33,617 nucleotides of DNA from an uncultured Clostridia bacterium. Lineage in GTDB: Bacteria; Bacillota; Clostridia; UBA1381. This document shows positions 1-8,040 of this stretch, in pieces (the first letter of the stretch is position 1; the number at the start of each line of letters is the position of its first letter). Below the pieces are notes generated by a model. That model worked only from the letters and a program-made list of their open reading frames with translations. It did not search any database and was not told the origin of the DNA. Location: NCBI GenBank assembly GCA_904395315.1, contig CAJFNT010000087.1:1-33617 (forward strand), read 5' to 3'. A program made the translations under genes and the position numbers.

Positions 1-31
1 AACTAGATCTATGTCATGCCCGACACACAAC

Positions 32-60
32 AAAAAGACTCCGGTCCAAAACCAGAGTCT
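32..60 (-). terminator. Rho-independent terminator of the tRNA-Met gene
   Basis: On the minus strand a 10-pair stem (AGACTC/GAGTCT, one U-G pair, then GGT/ACC) with a 5-base loop is followed by TTTT. It lies 8 bases past the encoded CCA of the tRNA, so it should end that transcript. Confidence 0.85.
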
Positions 61-67
61 GCATCAA

Positions 68-143
68 TGGGTGCGGGGACAGGACTTGAACCTGCGACCT
101 CAAGGTTATGAGCCTTGCGAGCTACCAACTGCTCTACCCCGCT
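68..143 (-). tRNA. tRNA-Met (CAT), initiator type, CCA encoded
   Basis: The 76-base cloverleaf folds with a D arm GAGC/GCTC, anticodon loop CTCATAA (anticodon CAT at 108-110), T arm GCAGG-TTCAAGT-CCTGT, and encoded CCA at 68-70. Base 1 and base 72 are unpaired (A and A), and pair 11-24 is A-U. Both are hallmarks of the bacterial initiator tRNA, which fMet formyltransferase and IF2 recognise, so this is probably tRNA-fMet rather than the elongator. Two details are atypical: the anticodon stem has AGG/CCT in place of the usual three G-C pairs, and the discriminator base is C. It has its own promoter at 174-202 and terminator at 32-60, so it is a single-gene unit. Confidence 0.95.
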
Positions 144-173
144 ATATTAAATTATCTCTCAACAACAGAATAT

Positions 174-202
174 ATTTTAGCATATACAAACTTAAATGTC
201 AA
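174..202 (-). promoter_or_regulatory. Sigma-A promoter of the tRNA-Met gene
   Basis: On the minus strand TTGACA (197-202), a 17-base spacer and TAAAAT (174-179), with an extended TGC just before the -10 box. It lies about 30 bases upstream of the mature tRNA 5' end. Confidence 0.85.
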
Positions 203-319
203 TACTTTTTACTCAAAAAATCAATATTTATATAATATATACATTTATATAATACATTCAGCTCATAAATATATGTATTTATCACAAACCCTCCCCCTGC
301 TATAGCCATATATGCTAAG

Positions 320-348
320 TTGACAAAATAAGATCTTTGATGTATAAT
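320..348 (+). promoter_or_regulatory. Consensus sigma-A promoter of the exonuclease gene
   Basis: TTGACA (320-325), a 17-base spacer and TATAAT (343-348) form a perfect consensus promoter. The 5' leader carries a 5-pair hairpin (374-378 with 384-388) ending just before the AAGGAGG ribosome site (391-397), which is 9 bases from the start codon. Confidence 0.9.
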
Positions 349-406
349 AGTATAGGCATGATTTAAGACAACAGCGGTAACAAACCGCAGAAGGAGGAAC
401 AGGAGC

Positions 407-1024
407 ATGGATTTTACTGCTATAGATTTTGAAACGGCAACATCCGCGTTTACAAGCGCATGCAGTCTTGGACTATGTGTCGTAAAAAACGGTATAATAA
501 AAGAGCGAAAAGAGATCCTTATAAAACCATATCCATTCGAATTCAATAAATTTAATATTAAAATACATGGAATAACTCCGGATATGGTAGAAAATGCTCC
601 TACATTTGATAAATACTGGCCTGATATCAAGCCATATATAGAAAATAAAATGGTGATAGCTCATAATGCTTCATTCGATGTCAGAGTTTTATGTGAGACG
701 CTTAAACATTATGATATAACTCCTCCTGATTTTGACTATATGTGCACAGTAAAGCTTTCGCAGAAAGCATATCCCGAACTCGAAAGCCATCGTTTGAACA
801 AATTATGCGATGCTCTCGGAATACACTTTAGTCACCATCGTGCGTCTGATGACGCATATGCCTGTGCTGCAGCGTTTTTGAGAATGGCATACGATTACAG
901 CCTTCTTGATCTTAATGAAATGGAAGAGTGTTTTGAAGTCAGCCGCGGGGAAATACGTTCCGGAATACCGTCAAAGAAAAGAAAAAAGCGCCGCAAGGCG
1001 CTTGCAGCAGCCGCAGTGATATAA
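407..1024 (+). CDS. DnaQ-like 3'-5' exonuclease (DEDDh family)
   Basis: A 205-residue single-domain nuclease of the DNA polymerase III epsilon superfamily, which removes nucleotides from 3' ends using two metal ions. The DEDDh motifs are visible: D7 and E9 in the opening IDFETA, D91 in HNASFD, and H144 with D149 in HHRASDDA. There is no helicase, BRCT or polymerase-binding domain, so it is a stand-alone exonuclease of the kind common in Clostridia; its substrate (DNA or RNA) cannot be told. The start is fixed by AAGGAGG at 391-397. The tail (KKRKKRRKALAAAAVI) is unusually basic, then alanine-rich. That stretch of DNA also contains two terminator hairpins in opposite directions, so the tail may reflect RNA constraint more than protein function. 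The gene converges on the TraX gene. Confidence 0.9.
   Translation: MDFTAIDFETATSAFTSACSLGLCVVKNGIIKERKEILIKPYPFEFNKFNIKIHGITPDMVENAPTFDKYWPDIKPYIENKMVIAHNASFDVRVLCETLKHYDITPPDFDYMCTVKLSQKAYPELESHRLNKLCDALGIHFSHHRASDDAYACAAAFLRMAYDYSLLDLNEMEECFEVSRGEIRSGIPSKKRKKRRKALAAAAVI
982..1003 (-). terminator. Terminator of the traX operon, inside the exonuclease gene
   Basis: On the minus strand a 7-pair stem AAGCGCC/GGCGCTT with a TTGC loop runs straight into a T tract (TTCTTTTTT-like). It lies about 43 bases past the TraX stop codon, within the last 14 codons of the opposing exonuclease gene. Confidence 0.85.
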
Positions 1025-1047
1025 ATTATCAATGCGGCTGTTTTTTT
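1008..1047 (+). terminator. Terminator of the exonuclease gene, overlapping its stop codon
   Basis: CAGCCGCA (1008-1015) pairs with TGCGGCTG (1033-1040) and is followed by seven T. The stop codon (1022-1024) sits in the loop. The T tract overlaps the TraX stop codon on the other strand. Confidence 0.9.
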
Positions 1048-1795
1048 ATAACAACATTAATTTTACGATAAACAGACAAAGCAGGTGGACCGGATAAAAA
1101 ACATATAACGCATATTTCGGACACGAGCCACGTTTACCGTTATATAGCCGCAAAAGCGGCAGGGCAAGCAGACATCCCGCGTATGACACAGAATTCATAA
1201 GGCTCACAATATCAATAACTCCCGCTCTCGCAAACTCTACAGTCAAACCAAAATGCTTTGATATGAAATATATCAAAAGCACCGTTACAAAAGCATATAC
1301 CTGCTTTCTAAAGCTGCCTCTGAATACACCAAATAGCACTACCGACATCACACCGATAAAGCCCCAGTCACTGTTTCTTGTTATGTACAGAGCACATATG
1401 AGCGCGATCACTTTATATCTGTACCGCATCCCGGATCTTATGACCGACAGAAGGAGCAACCCTACAAACAGAGTAAAAATAACATTTCTGTTCGAATAAT
1501 TCCCGGCCAGAAACGCATATACTCCGTCAGGCGCTCCGCCGAGTTTGAAAAAATAGAACGGAAGCTGTGACACAACAGCAAATATGCCCAGTCTGACAGC
1601 ATATTTATTAAGATCACTTGTCCTGTAATACCCTTCCGCTATGAACCAGCACATTATAACTATAGTGATACGGCTGACAAACGTCATCAAGTACGCCGCC
1701 GCATATCCGCCCGCAAGGAATGACATATGTCCTACGAGCATTGCCGCTGCCGCAATATACTGCAGTGCGGATTTACTCAATATTTTTTTATCCAT
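1046..1795 (-). CDS. TraX-like multi-pass membrane protein
   Basis: A 249-residue protein with about seven to eight hydrophobic segments. It matches the TraX family pattern: an opening ALQYIAAAAMLVGH helix, SRITIVIMCWFIAEGYYRT, the SQLPFYFF segment, GFIGVMSVVLFG, and a closing FYPVHLLCLFIVK helix. TraX was named for N-acetylation of F pilin, but chromosomal Firmicutes homologues are membrane acyltransferase-like proteins of unknown substrate, and no pilin or conjugation gene is nearby here. The ATG start has GGAGAC at 1801-1806, 6 bases upstream. It lies last in a run with DUF4364 and the amidase, separated from the amidase by 70 bases holding a 9-pair hairpin. A surface-polysaccharide or wall acylation role alongside the amidase is only an inference. 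Confidence 0.8.
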   Translation of the reverse strand: MDKKILSKSALQYIAAAAMLVGHMSFLAGGYAAAYLMTFVSRITIVIMCWFIAEGYYRTSDLNKYAVRLGIFAVVSQLPFYFFKLGGAPDGVYAFLAGNYSNRNVIFTLFVGLLLLSVIRSGMRYRYKVIALICALYITRNSDWGFIGVMSVVLFGVFRGSFRKQVYAFVTVLLIYFISKHFGLTVEFARAGVIDIVSLMNSVSYAGCLLALPLLRLYNGKRGSCPKYALYVFYPVHLLCLFIVKLMLL

Positions 1796-1824
1796 TGCCT
1801 GTCTCCATAATAATTTTATCCACG

Positions 1825-1857
1825 ATCCCGCTTCAACAACCTATATTAAAGCGGGAT
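1825..1857 (-). other. Intercistronic stem-loop between amidase and traX
   Basis: ATCCCGCTT (1825-1833) pairs perfectly with AAGCGGGAT (1849-1857) around a 15-base loop. Neither side has a T tract, so it does not look like a simple terminator. An RNA-processing or stability element in the operon transcript is possible. Confidence 0.6.
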
Positions 1858-1865
1858 ACCTACAT

Positions 1866-2882
1866 TCATCCTGCCTGTTTATAATACGCGTCGATACCGT
1901 CCGCGATAGCCTTGCCTATGCTGTCGCTTTCAGCGTTCAATATCGCCAGATCCGATGAGTTATCGAAAAATCCTATCTCAAGGTAACCGCACGTTACAGG
2001 TGATTTACAGAACGCTATCAATTCCGGCTCAAAGCTTATGACACCATTTCCGCACTGTCCCATTGAAGTCTCACTTACAATAGCGTTATTTATGTACTGT
2101 CCCAAAAGGTTGCTGTCTTCAACATATGTGGAAGATATTCCTCTCTGGTCGTAATATCCCTCAAGCGATATGTATGCCGAACCCGAACCGCCTCCGGCAT
2201 TTGAATGTATACAGACGAACATAGCCGCGTCAGCATTCTGCGATGTGTCATTATTGGGATAACAGTACGAGATCCGTTTCGTTATAGACGGATTCTCGTT
2301 GTTTGTTGTGCGTGTCATTCTTACAGTGTATCCCATTTGTTCAAGGTATTTTTTAGCCGCCATAGCGTTTCTTAGGTTTATTTCAGGTTCGCTTGAACGG
2401 TCGCCGTTTCCTATAGGATACCAACACGCGCCGTTTGGAGTGACTCTGCCAGTGCAGCCGCTTCCCTCACAATCCACTGTGGATGACCCGCTCTTATAAT
2501 GTCTCCATTCGCCCCAGTTCCCGGAGGAGTTCTGCACCCATCCGGAAGCTGTTTTCTCCTCAACGCTCATGGCTGAGGATGATTTTCCGTGACCGGGATC
2601 GAGCACAATGATAGGACTTGGCTCAGTTTGTTCCGTCGGCTCTGCAACAGGAGCGACTACCGGCAAAGCCTCTGTCGCGGCAGGCGGCTCAGTAACGATC
2701 TCCGTTGCAGTTACAGTTTCATCTGCAGGCGCGTCAGTCACGGTCACATCACTGATCACTGCCGGACTGACATCACCCCCCACAGCATCTATCACATTGC
2801 GCTTGACTATAAATCCCATTTCAAAAACGACCAGGACCGAAAGCAGCACCACCGCCAATATCTGCAAGCTTCGTTTATTCAT
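1866..2882 (-). CDS. N-acetylmuramoyl-L-alanine amidase (Amidase_3), membrane anchored
   Basis: A zinc amidase that cuts the bond between muramic acid and L-alanine in peptidoglycan. An N-terminal membrane helix (ILAVVLLSVLVVFEMGF) is followed by a roughly 60-residue Thr/Pro/Glu-rich linker and then the catalytic domain. Zinc and catalytic motifs are present: LDPGHGK, the Glu of SSEPEINLR, CIHSNAG, and the Glu of GYLEIGF. The start is taken as the ATG at 2882 (338 residues), because GGAGGAG at 2892-2898 precedes it by 9 bases and it overlaps the end of the DUF4364 gene by 8 bases. Upstream in-frame ATG codons at 2900 and 2918 lack a good site. A domain insertion between the first His motif and the Glu (about 50 residues with a Cys pair, CEGSGC) is longer than the family minimum. 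It acts outside the cell, probably in wall turnover or cell separation. Confidence 0.88.
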   Translation of the reverse strand: MNKRSLQILAVVLLSVLVVFEMGFIVKRNVIDAVGGDVSPAVISDVTVTDAPADETVTATEIVTEPPAATEALPVVAPVAEPTEQTEPSPIIVLDPGHGKSSSAMSVEEKTASGWVQNSSGNWGEWRHYKSGSSTVDCEGSGCTGRVTPNGACWYPIGNGDRSSEPEINLRNAMAAKKYLEQMGYTVRMTRTTNNENPSITKRISYCYPNNDTSQNADAAMFVCIHSNAGGGSGSAYISLEGYYDQRGISSTYVEDSNLLGQYINNAIVSETSMGQCGNGVISFEPELIAFCKSPVTCGYLEIGFFDNSSDLAILNAESDSIGKAIADGIDAYYKQAG

Positions 2883-3468
2883 CCTCTGATTCTCCTCCAT
2901 TCCCCTTATCTCCCGCATTCTTGAACGCGTCTATGATTACGCCATATATCTCGGCAGAATGCTCTTTATAGTATTCCGCTATCGATTCAGCCTGCTCGCG
3001 CGGTCCCGTATACAATGTCAAAGACATGACAAGCATCTTATCGTCATCATAGAGCTCACACTCAGCTGTATATTCATTCATATTGATGGGTGTGACCGAT
3101 GCGCGCACAGCATTCTTTCGCCTGTTTTCTATATACAACTCCTTTATTGTTCTGTCGATAGGCTCACGTATTATTAACGGGATATGGCTATAGAAAAACT
3201 CTATGACATAATTCCCCTTCTGCGTTAAAGTATATACCGTCAGCATTTCGCTTATCCTTCGTGACACCGCATGTCCCGTCTCTAACAGATTATCAAGCGC
3301 AAGCTGAAAATCGGTAAAATTTATCTCACAATTCCCCTGCACAGTGTTAAGCAGATCCGAATACGACATCGGCTCGTCAGCCTTGCTGAGAGCATACATG
3401 ATGATAAACTGTATCATCAACTCATCGTCTATCTCACGATCATATAACAACTTGTTCAAGAATAACAC
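2875..3468 (-). CDS. DUF4364 family protein, winged-helix-like
   Basis: About 195 residues matching the DUF4364 family of Clostridia: an N-terminal winged-helix-like region (MIQFIIMYALSKADEPMSYSDLLN...FQLALDNLLETGHAV...YTLTQKGNYVIEFF) and a C-terminal alpha/beta half ending in an acidic tail. The family has no established function; a DNA-binding or scaffold role is guessed from the fold. Two starts are possible. The GTG at 3468 directly abuts its G-rich site, whereas the TTG at 3459 has AGGGGG (3468-3473) 8 bases upstream and is the better initiation context. The end overlaps the amidase start by 8 bases, so translation is probably coupled. A TATAAT-like -10 box lies at 3498-3503, but I see no convincing -35 box. 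Confidence 0.82.
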   Translation of the reverse strand: MLFLNKLLYDREIDDELMIQFIIMYALSKADEPMSYSDLLNTVQGNCEINFTDFQLALDNLLETGHAVSRRISEMLTVYTLTQKGNYVIEFFYSHIPLIIREPIDRTIKELYIENRRKNAVRASVTPINMNEYTAECELYDDDKMLVMSLTLYTGPREQAESIAEYYKEHSAEIYGVIIDAFKNAGDKGNGGESEDE

Positions 3469-3586
3469 CCCCTGTGTCCGAATGCTTCATATCGTTTATT
3501 ATATCATACTTTTTTAAAAAATGGTATACTTTTTTTGAAAATTTTTAACTTTTTATATCTCTCATCCATATGATCTCACCATCATT

Positions 3587-6500
3587 TCAAGAGCCCAGCT
3601 CGGTATAAAACTCATGTTCACCACTCTCAAGCTTTATCACAGCTCTGCCGTTTTCGTGCCTCACTTCTCCTTCTATCTCATTATCCGCCGGCAAATATAA
3701 TACAGCCTCCGCATTAGCCGGAACACAGCAAGAATAGTGGAAAACACCGTTTGAAAGCTCCCATTCCGAACGTATCATCCCGGCAGGACTATCAAAACTT
3801 CCCTTTGCGTATTTTAGAGAGCCCCCGGGAGTCGGTTTCAAGATTATACGAGAATACCCCGGCGTTCCGGGATTTATTCCGAGTATCGTTCCAAACATCC
3901 ATTCACCGACCGCTCCGTACGCGTAATGATTGAATGAATTCATGGAAATGTCTCCGAATGTATCTGTTTCGGCAATATATGAATTCCAACGTTCCCATAT
4001 CGTAGTCGCTCCGTTTTTTACGCTGTACAGCCATCCTGGATCTTCCTCTTGTTCAAGTATCGAAAAAGCCCTTTCTGTCAGCCCGGCTTTTTCAAGCGCG
4101 GGCAAGAGATGAGAGATACCCAAAAAGCCGACCGAGAGTTTTCCGTCATTCTCATCGATCGCTTTTTCAAAGCATTCCGCCGCGCGCGGCAGTTTTTCTT
4201 CCGGTATCAATCCAAAATCTATCGCAAGAGCATACGCCGTCTGGCTTGCGCCTCGTCCTCCGTCACCATAACGTGTAAGGTTTATGATATTTCCGTCCGC
4301 GTCACGGTGATCTTTACTCATTTCTCCCCAATACGAGATCGAGCCGTCATCATTTACCCAAGCCTCTCGAAAAGCTCTAACTATATTTTCATGTCTTTGT
4401 CTGTACAGCTCCGCGTCATCTTCCTTTTCCAACAGCTCAGCTGTTCTATACATTATTTCCGCAGCCTTGGCGGCATATGCCGTCGCAGACAAAATAAACG
4501 GAGTAGTTTCATCGTAAGCCAAATGGTCACCTCTCGGCGGTTGTATCTGCAGAAACGGTTCCGAGGCAAGATCAGATCGTTCCGGGACCTCTGAGCCGCC
4601 AACAGTTCGCATACCTCTGTTCTGCCTGGCGGGCAAACTCCTGTTTTCCAGCCATTTTCTCATCATATCATAATTTTCCTCAAGTACCGAAATATCACCG
4701 TATGCCTGATACATTTCCCATGGCACGATCACAGCCGCGTCGCCCCATCCGGCACAGCCTCCGTCAGCCCTGTTATCTCCTCCGAGCGGAGCTGTATCCG
4801 GAACAGCGCCGGCACGGTTGTACATAAGCTGCGCATCCCTCACATCCGTGAGCCATTTGTCCATAAAAGATTTTATATACATATTATATGCCGCTGTTTT
4901 TGCAAAAACCTGCGCGTCGCCTGTCCATCCCATTCGCTCATTTCTCTGAGGACAATCCGTAAAAACAAGCAAAGAATTTCCCCGCTGTCCCCATTCAATG
5001 CAGCTCTGCAATCTATTTACCAATTCATTTGAGCATTCAAAATGTCCGGTAAGTTCCGGAGTATTCGTTATCACCAGTCCTTCGACGCTGATGATCATAT
5101 CTCTTGCCATATCCGCTGTTAATTCATATCCATTGCCTGTTATCTCAACATATCTGAATCCATGCTCAGTAAAAGAAGGGATAAAAACTTCTTCCTCTCC
5201 GCCTCTCAATGTATATGTATCCGTACAGGCCGCGCTTCTGAGATTTGCCGTATAGATACTTCCATCTTTTCTGCGCATCTCGCCGTACCGAAGCTTTACT
5301 AATGTTCCCCTCCGGCCGCAAAATCTCACACGGACCGTGCCGACCATATTCTGACCCATATCATACACAAAATGTCCTTTTGGCATCTCATATTGTGACA
5401 CCGCCGTAAGCACACGCTCTGTAACGGCGTCCGGACCGCGCTGAGATTCAATTATAAACCTTTCGTTTTCAAGTTGACCGCCGTTTGTCGCTGTAACACT
5501 GTCCGGCCACGGAACAATACCGCAATGTCTGAAAGGATCACCTTTAACGCATTCATGATCCGGCGTGACACGCGCGTCATAGTCTTCCCCTTGAAGATAA
5601 TCCGCATTTTTTACCGGTCCCTTATCAGTAAACGACCACGAATCATCCGTTACAATAATGTCTTCACGCCCGTCACGATATTTTATAACGAGCTTGGCGA
5701 GAAACGTGTTCTTTTTTCCGTATATCATCGGATGCGTATTGTAGCCCAGATATCCGCTGTAATATCCCTTTGCGACAGTTGCCGCGAAAATATTATCACC
5801 CTGCTTTAACGCATCGGTCACATCGTATGTCTGATAATACATCCTCTTTCTGTAATCTGTAAATCCGGGAGCATACGATCCATTTCCCGTTTTTTCTCCA
5901 TTTATATAGATCTCGTAAAAACCCATAGCCGAAGCATAGATCCGAGCCGAATCCACATTGTCATTTATACAAAAGCACTTCGCCACATTTACCGCGGGAA
6001 CAGCGTTCATAAGCTCAAAAGAGTCATCGATGACAAGCCCGCTGCCCGTCACTGTTCCGAGAACAGAAAGCGCGCCGCGGTCATCTTCAAATTTATCGCT
6101 TTGAAATATCCGGCCGTCTCCCCGCGCCTCTATATGTCTAAACACAGCGCGTGAACCGCGCAGATCGAAGCCAAAGCTGAGCATGCAGCTCTTTCGAAGT
6201 TCAAACCACCCCTCTTTAGGTATTATCCGGGCATTTTCAATCACGCTGCCGCCGTTGATCATGACGGATACATCCCTGTCTTTCACTGTAAGCTTTACCC
6301 TTATTATATCCTCGCAGACATAAACAGGCACTTTGATCTTCTCACGCATGGAAGGCACGCCATCAGTCCTGTCATTATCTCGGCATTCGACTATCTTTAA
6401 CTCGTTATTTTCTTTATCTATGTACAGCAGCATGCAATCGTCCTTGTTCCGCGCTGCGAATGCGATCCCGAATTTGCCGCCTCTTTCGAGCATCAGTTCA

Positions 6501-6904
6501 GCATATATTGAATAATCTGTAAGTCCATCCGTGTTTACCGTGTCATCCGGCGAACCGATCCACTGTGCTCCGCTCCAAACAGACGCGTCATCTCCCATCA
6601 ATCCGGTCTCAAATACTGATCGTTCAGCTGTGATATCACCCGTCTCATCCGTCACTTCGACCCACCAAACATATACCGATGAGGGCTCAAGCTCGGCGCC
6701 GCACAAAACGTTCATTGCCCATGTTTCCTCATATCCGCTGTCCCATACAACAACACCTTTTTTTGAAACTGTCACTCTCCGGCCTTTTTGTTTCGCGCCT
6801 CTGCGGCCGCATGCGAGTTTATACGAGAATCGCGGCAAACGGTCTCCTACGCCCAAAGGTCTTTGCATCCCGTCCACGCGCATATCATAGATTTCTATAC
6901 TCAC
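3587..6904 (-). CDS. GH78 alpha-L-rhamnosidase, cytoplasmic
   Basis: A 1105-residue glycoside hydrolase that releases terminal L-rhamnose from pectic (RG-I, RG-II) or flavonoid glycosides. Order of parts: an N-terminal fibronectin-like domain (about 10-100), an inserted jelly-roll of the LamG type (about 110-265), the rhamnosidase N-terminal beta domains (about 310-610, with GFYEIYINGEKTG and GSYAPGFTDYRKRMYYQ), the alpha/alpha barrel (about 620-985) and a C-terminal beta sandwich. By family analogy E656 in DCPQRNERMGW is the general acid and E971 in TTIWERWNSY the base; both are present. There is no signal peptide, so oligosaccharides must be imported first. The frame is closed upstream by a TAA two codons before the GTG at 6904, so the protein starts there or later. 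The gene stands alone behind a consensus promoter, and I see no clear terminator after it. Confidence 0.93.
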   Translation of the reverse strand: MSIEIYDMRVDGMQRPLGVGDRLPRFSYKLACGRRGAKQKGRRVTVSKKGVVVWDSGYEETWAMNVLCGAELEPSSVYVWWVEVTDETGDITAERSVFETGLMGDDASVWSGAQWIGSPDDTVNTDGLTDYSIYAELMLERGGKFGIAFAARNKDDCMLLYIDKENNELKIVECRDNDRTDGVPSMREKIKVPVYVCEDIIRVKLTVKDRDVSVMINGGSVIENARIIPKEGWFELRKSCMLSFGFDLRGSRAVFRHIEARGDGRIFQSDKFEDDRGALSVLGTVTGSGLVIDDSFELMNAVPAVNVAKCFCINDNVDSARIYASAMGFYEIYINGEKTGNGSYAPGFTDYRKRMYYQTYDVTDALKQGDNIFAATVAKGYYSGYLGYNTHPMIYGKKNTFLAKLVIKYRDGREDIIVTDDSWSFTDKGPVKNADYLQGEDYDARVTPDHECVKGDPFRHCGIVPWPDSVTATNGGQLENERFIIESQRGPDAVTERVLTAVSQYEMPKGHFVYDMGQNMVGTVRVRFCGRRGTLVKLRYGEMRRKDGSIYTANLRSAACTDTYTLRGGEEEVFIPSFTEHGFRYVEITGNGYELTADMARDMIISVEGLVITNTPELTGHFECSNELVNRLQSCIEWGQRGNSLLVFTDCPQRNERMGWTGDAQVFAKTAAYNMYIKSFMDKWLTDVRDAQLMYNRAGAVPDTAPLGGDNRADGGCAGWGDAAVIVPWEMYQAYGDISVLEENYDMMRKWLENRSLPARQNRGMRTVGGSEVPERSDLASEPFLQIQPPRGDHLAYDETTPFILSATAYAAKAAEIMYRTAELLEKEDDAELYRQRHENIVRAFREAWVNDDGSISYWGEMSKDHRDADGNIINLTRYGDGGRGASQTAYALAIDFGLIPEEKLPRAAECFEKAIDENDGKLSVGFLGISHLLPALEKAGLTERAFSILEQEEDPGWLYSVKNGATTIWERWNSYIAETDTFGDISMNSFNHYAYGAVGEWMFGTILGINPGTPGYSRIILKPTPGGSLKYAKGSFDSPAGMIRSEWELSNGVFHYSCCVPANAEAVLYLPADNEIEGEVRHENGRAVIKLESGEHEFYTELGS

Positions 6905-6947
6905 ACCTTATTATACCGATACCATTTCGTGTATCGGCTCCTCCTTT
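6905..6947 (-). promoter_or_regulatory. Displaced ribosome site and hairpin before the GH78 gene
   Basis: A strong AAAGGAGGAG (6938-6947) lies 33 bases from the GTG start. Between them a 7-pair hairpin CCGATAC/GTATCGG (6916-6922 with 6931-6937, 8-base loop) would bring the site to about 11 bases from the GTG when folded. A four-codon ATG-GTA-TCG-GTA-TAA mini-frame begins inside the hairpin. Confidence 0.55.
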
Positions 6948-6966
6948 CAAAACACACTCTATTGAT

Positions 6967-6995
6967 ATTATACCGTCAGCATCATTATTTGTCAA
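6967..6995 (-). promoter_or_regulatory. Consensus sigma-A promoter of the GH78 gene
   Basis: On the minus strand TTGACA (6990-6995), 17 bases, TATAAT (6967-6972). The transcript would start near 6960, giving a leader of about 55 bases. Confidence 0.9.
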
Positions 6996-7007
6996 CGAAT
7001 CACCCAT

Positions 7008-7031
7008 AAAAAAACAGGCCGTAAAGCCTGT
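7008..7031 (-). terminator. Terminator of the MATE-corA operon
   Basis: On the minus strand ACAGGC/GCCTGT with a 6-base loop is followed by seven T. It lies about 50 bases past the CorA stop codon, just before the GH78 promoter. Confidence 0.85.
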
Positions 7032-7079
7032 GAATTTAAGACCATATCCAATTCTGACAAATGTGGAGCAAGCTATCTC

Positions 7080-8000
7080 TTAATCAAACCATTTTTTCCA
7101 TTTGAAAAACAAGATCTCTCCCACAACTACCACTATACTTAGGATTATGACCGCTATATATCCGTATTTCCATGTAAGCTCCGGCATACCGGTGAAATTC
7201 ATTCCGTACCAGCCCACTATAAGGGTGAGCGGCATAAAGATCGTTGTGACAATAGTGAGAAGCTTCATCGTCTTATTCTGCATAATGTCTATCTGCGACT
7301 GATACATTTCACGCAGCTGCACAGTGTATTCACGCAGCATATTCGTGTTATCGTAAAGACGATCCGCTCTCGCGGCAGCGATCCTGTACATACGGCAATC
7401 CTCAACGTTAAATATACTGTTTTTATTCTCGCCCATCATCTGCATCATATCGGAAAGCTGCTGATAATAACCGTTGAGTATCAATATCTCTCTTCTGTAT
7501 CGAAGAATATCCTTGTGAAACGTATCTATATCATGGTCAAGCAATTCCTCTTCTACCGATACAAGCTCATCCTCATACCGCTGTAAATACAGAACATCAT
7601 CATTTATCAAAAATTCAATCAGCTCGAGGAAAAATCTTGCCTCAAGCGTCGTCTCCAACGCCTTGATCTCCGGTAAACGGGCAGCTATTTTCAGTATCCT
7701 GTCCGTATCGTCTATGAAGATAAGGTGTCCCTTATGGATATAAAATCCAAAACCATACTCTTTTTCAAGCAGATCCTGTTTGTCAGGTATCAAAACAGTC
7801 CCCACGATACAGCTTCTCAATATATCCACTTTAGTATACTGTATATGCTCCATGGACTGCATAAGCACCTCATGATGATATGTTCCGGCGTAACGCTTAT
7901 CGAACTCATGCATAGAAATGATCTCAACGAATATCTCGCCGTCCTCAACCTCTGATTCATTCAAGATGGGGATCAGCCTTTTATTTAATCTGAACTTCAT
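7080..8000 (-). CDS. CorA family divalent cation transporter
   Basis: A 306-residue CorA-type channel for Mg2+ (or Co2+/Ni2+), working as a pentamer in the membrane. A long soluble N-terminal domain with charged helices (roughly 1-240) is followed by two membrane helices. The signature YGMNF lies in the loop between them, and the C-terminal positive tail (FFKWKKWFD) follows the second helix. The start is set at the ATG at 8000, because TGGAGG sits 6 bases upstream; a TTG at 8039 and an ATG at 8012 are in frame but poorly placed. The gene follows the MATE gene with 40 bases between, so the two are probably one transcript ending at 7008-7031. Ion choice cannot be told from sequence. Confidence 0.9.
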   Translation of the reverse strand: MKFRLNKRLIPILNESEVEDGEIFVEIISMHEFDKRYAGTYHHEVLMQSMEHIQYTKVDILRSCIVGTVLIPDKQDLLEKEYGFGFYIHKGHLIFIDDTDRILKIAARLPEIKALETTLEARFFLELIEFLINDDVLYLQRYEDELVSVEEELLDHDIDTFHKDILRYRREILILNGYYQQLSDMMQMMGENKNSIFNVEDCRMYRIAAARADRLYDNTNMLREYTVQLREMYQSQIDIMQNKTMKLLTIVTTIFMPLTLIVGWYGMNFTGMPELTWKYGYIAVIILSIVVVVGEILFFKWKKWFD

Positions 8001-8018
8001 AGCTTCCTCCATTTTTGA

Positions 8019-8034
8019 CCGGACCGAGGTCCGG
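8019..8034 (-). other. Short intercistronic hairpin before corA
   Basis: CCGGAC (8019-8024) pairs with GTCCGG (8029-8034) around a 4-base loop, between the MATE stop codon and the corA ribosome site. No T tract follows on the minus strand, so it is not a terminator by form. Confidence 0.55.
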
Positions 8035-8040
8035 ATCAAC

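Noticed and set aside
4049-4594. A 181-codon plus-strand frame inside the GH78 gene
   Set aside because: It overlaps the catalytic domain of a clear GH78 gene on the other strand, with no ribosome site or recognisable protein.
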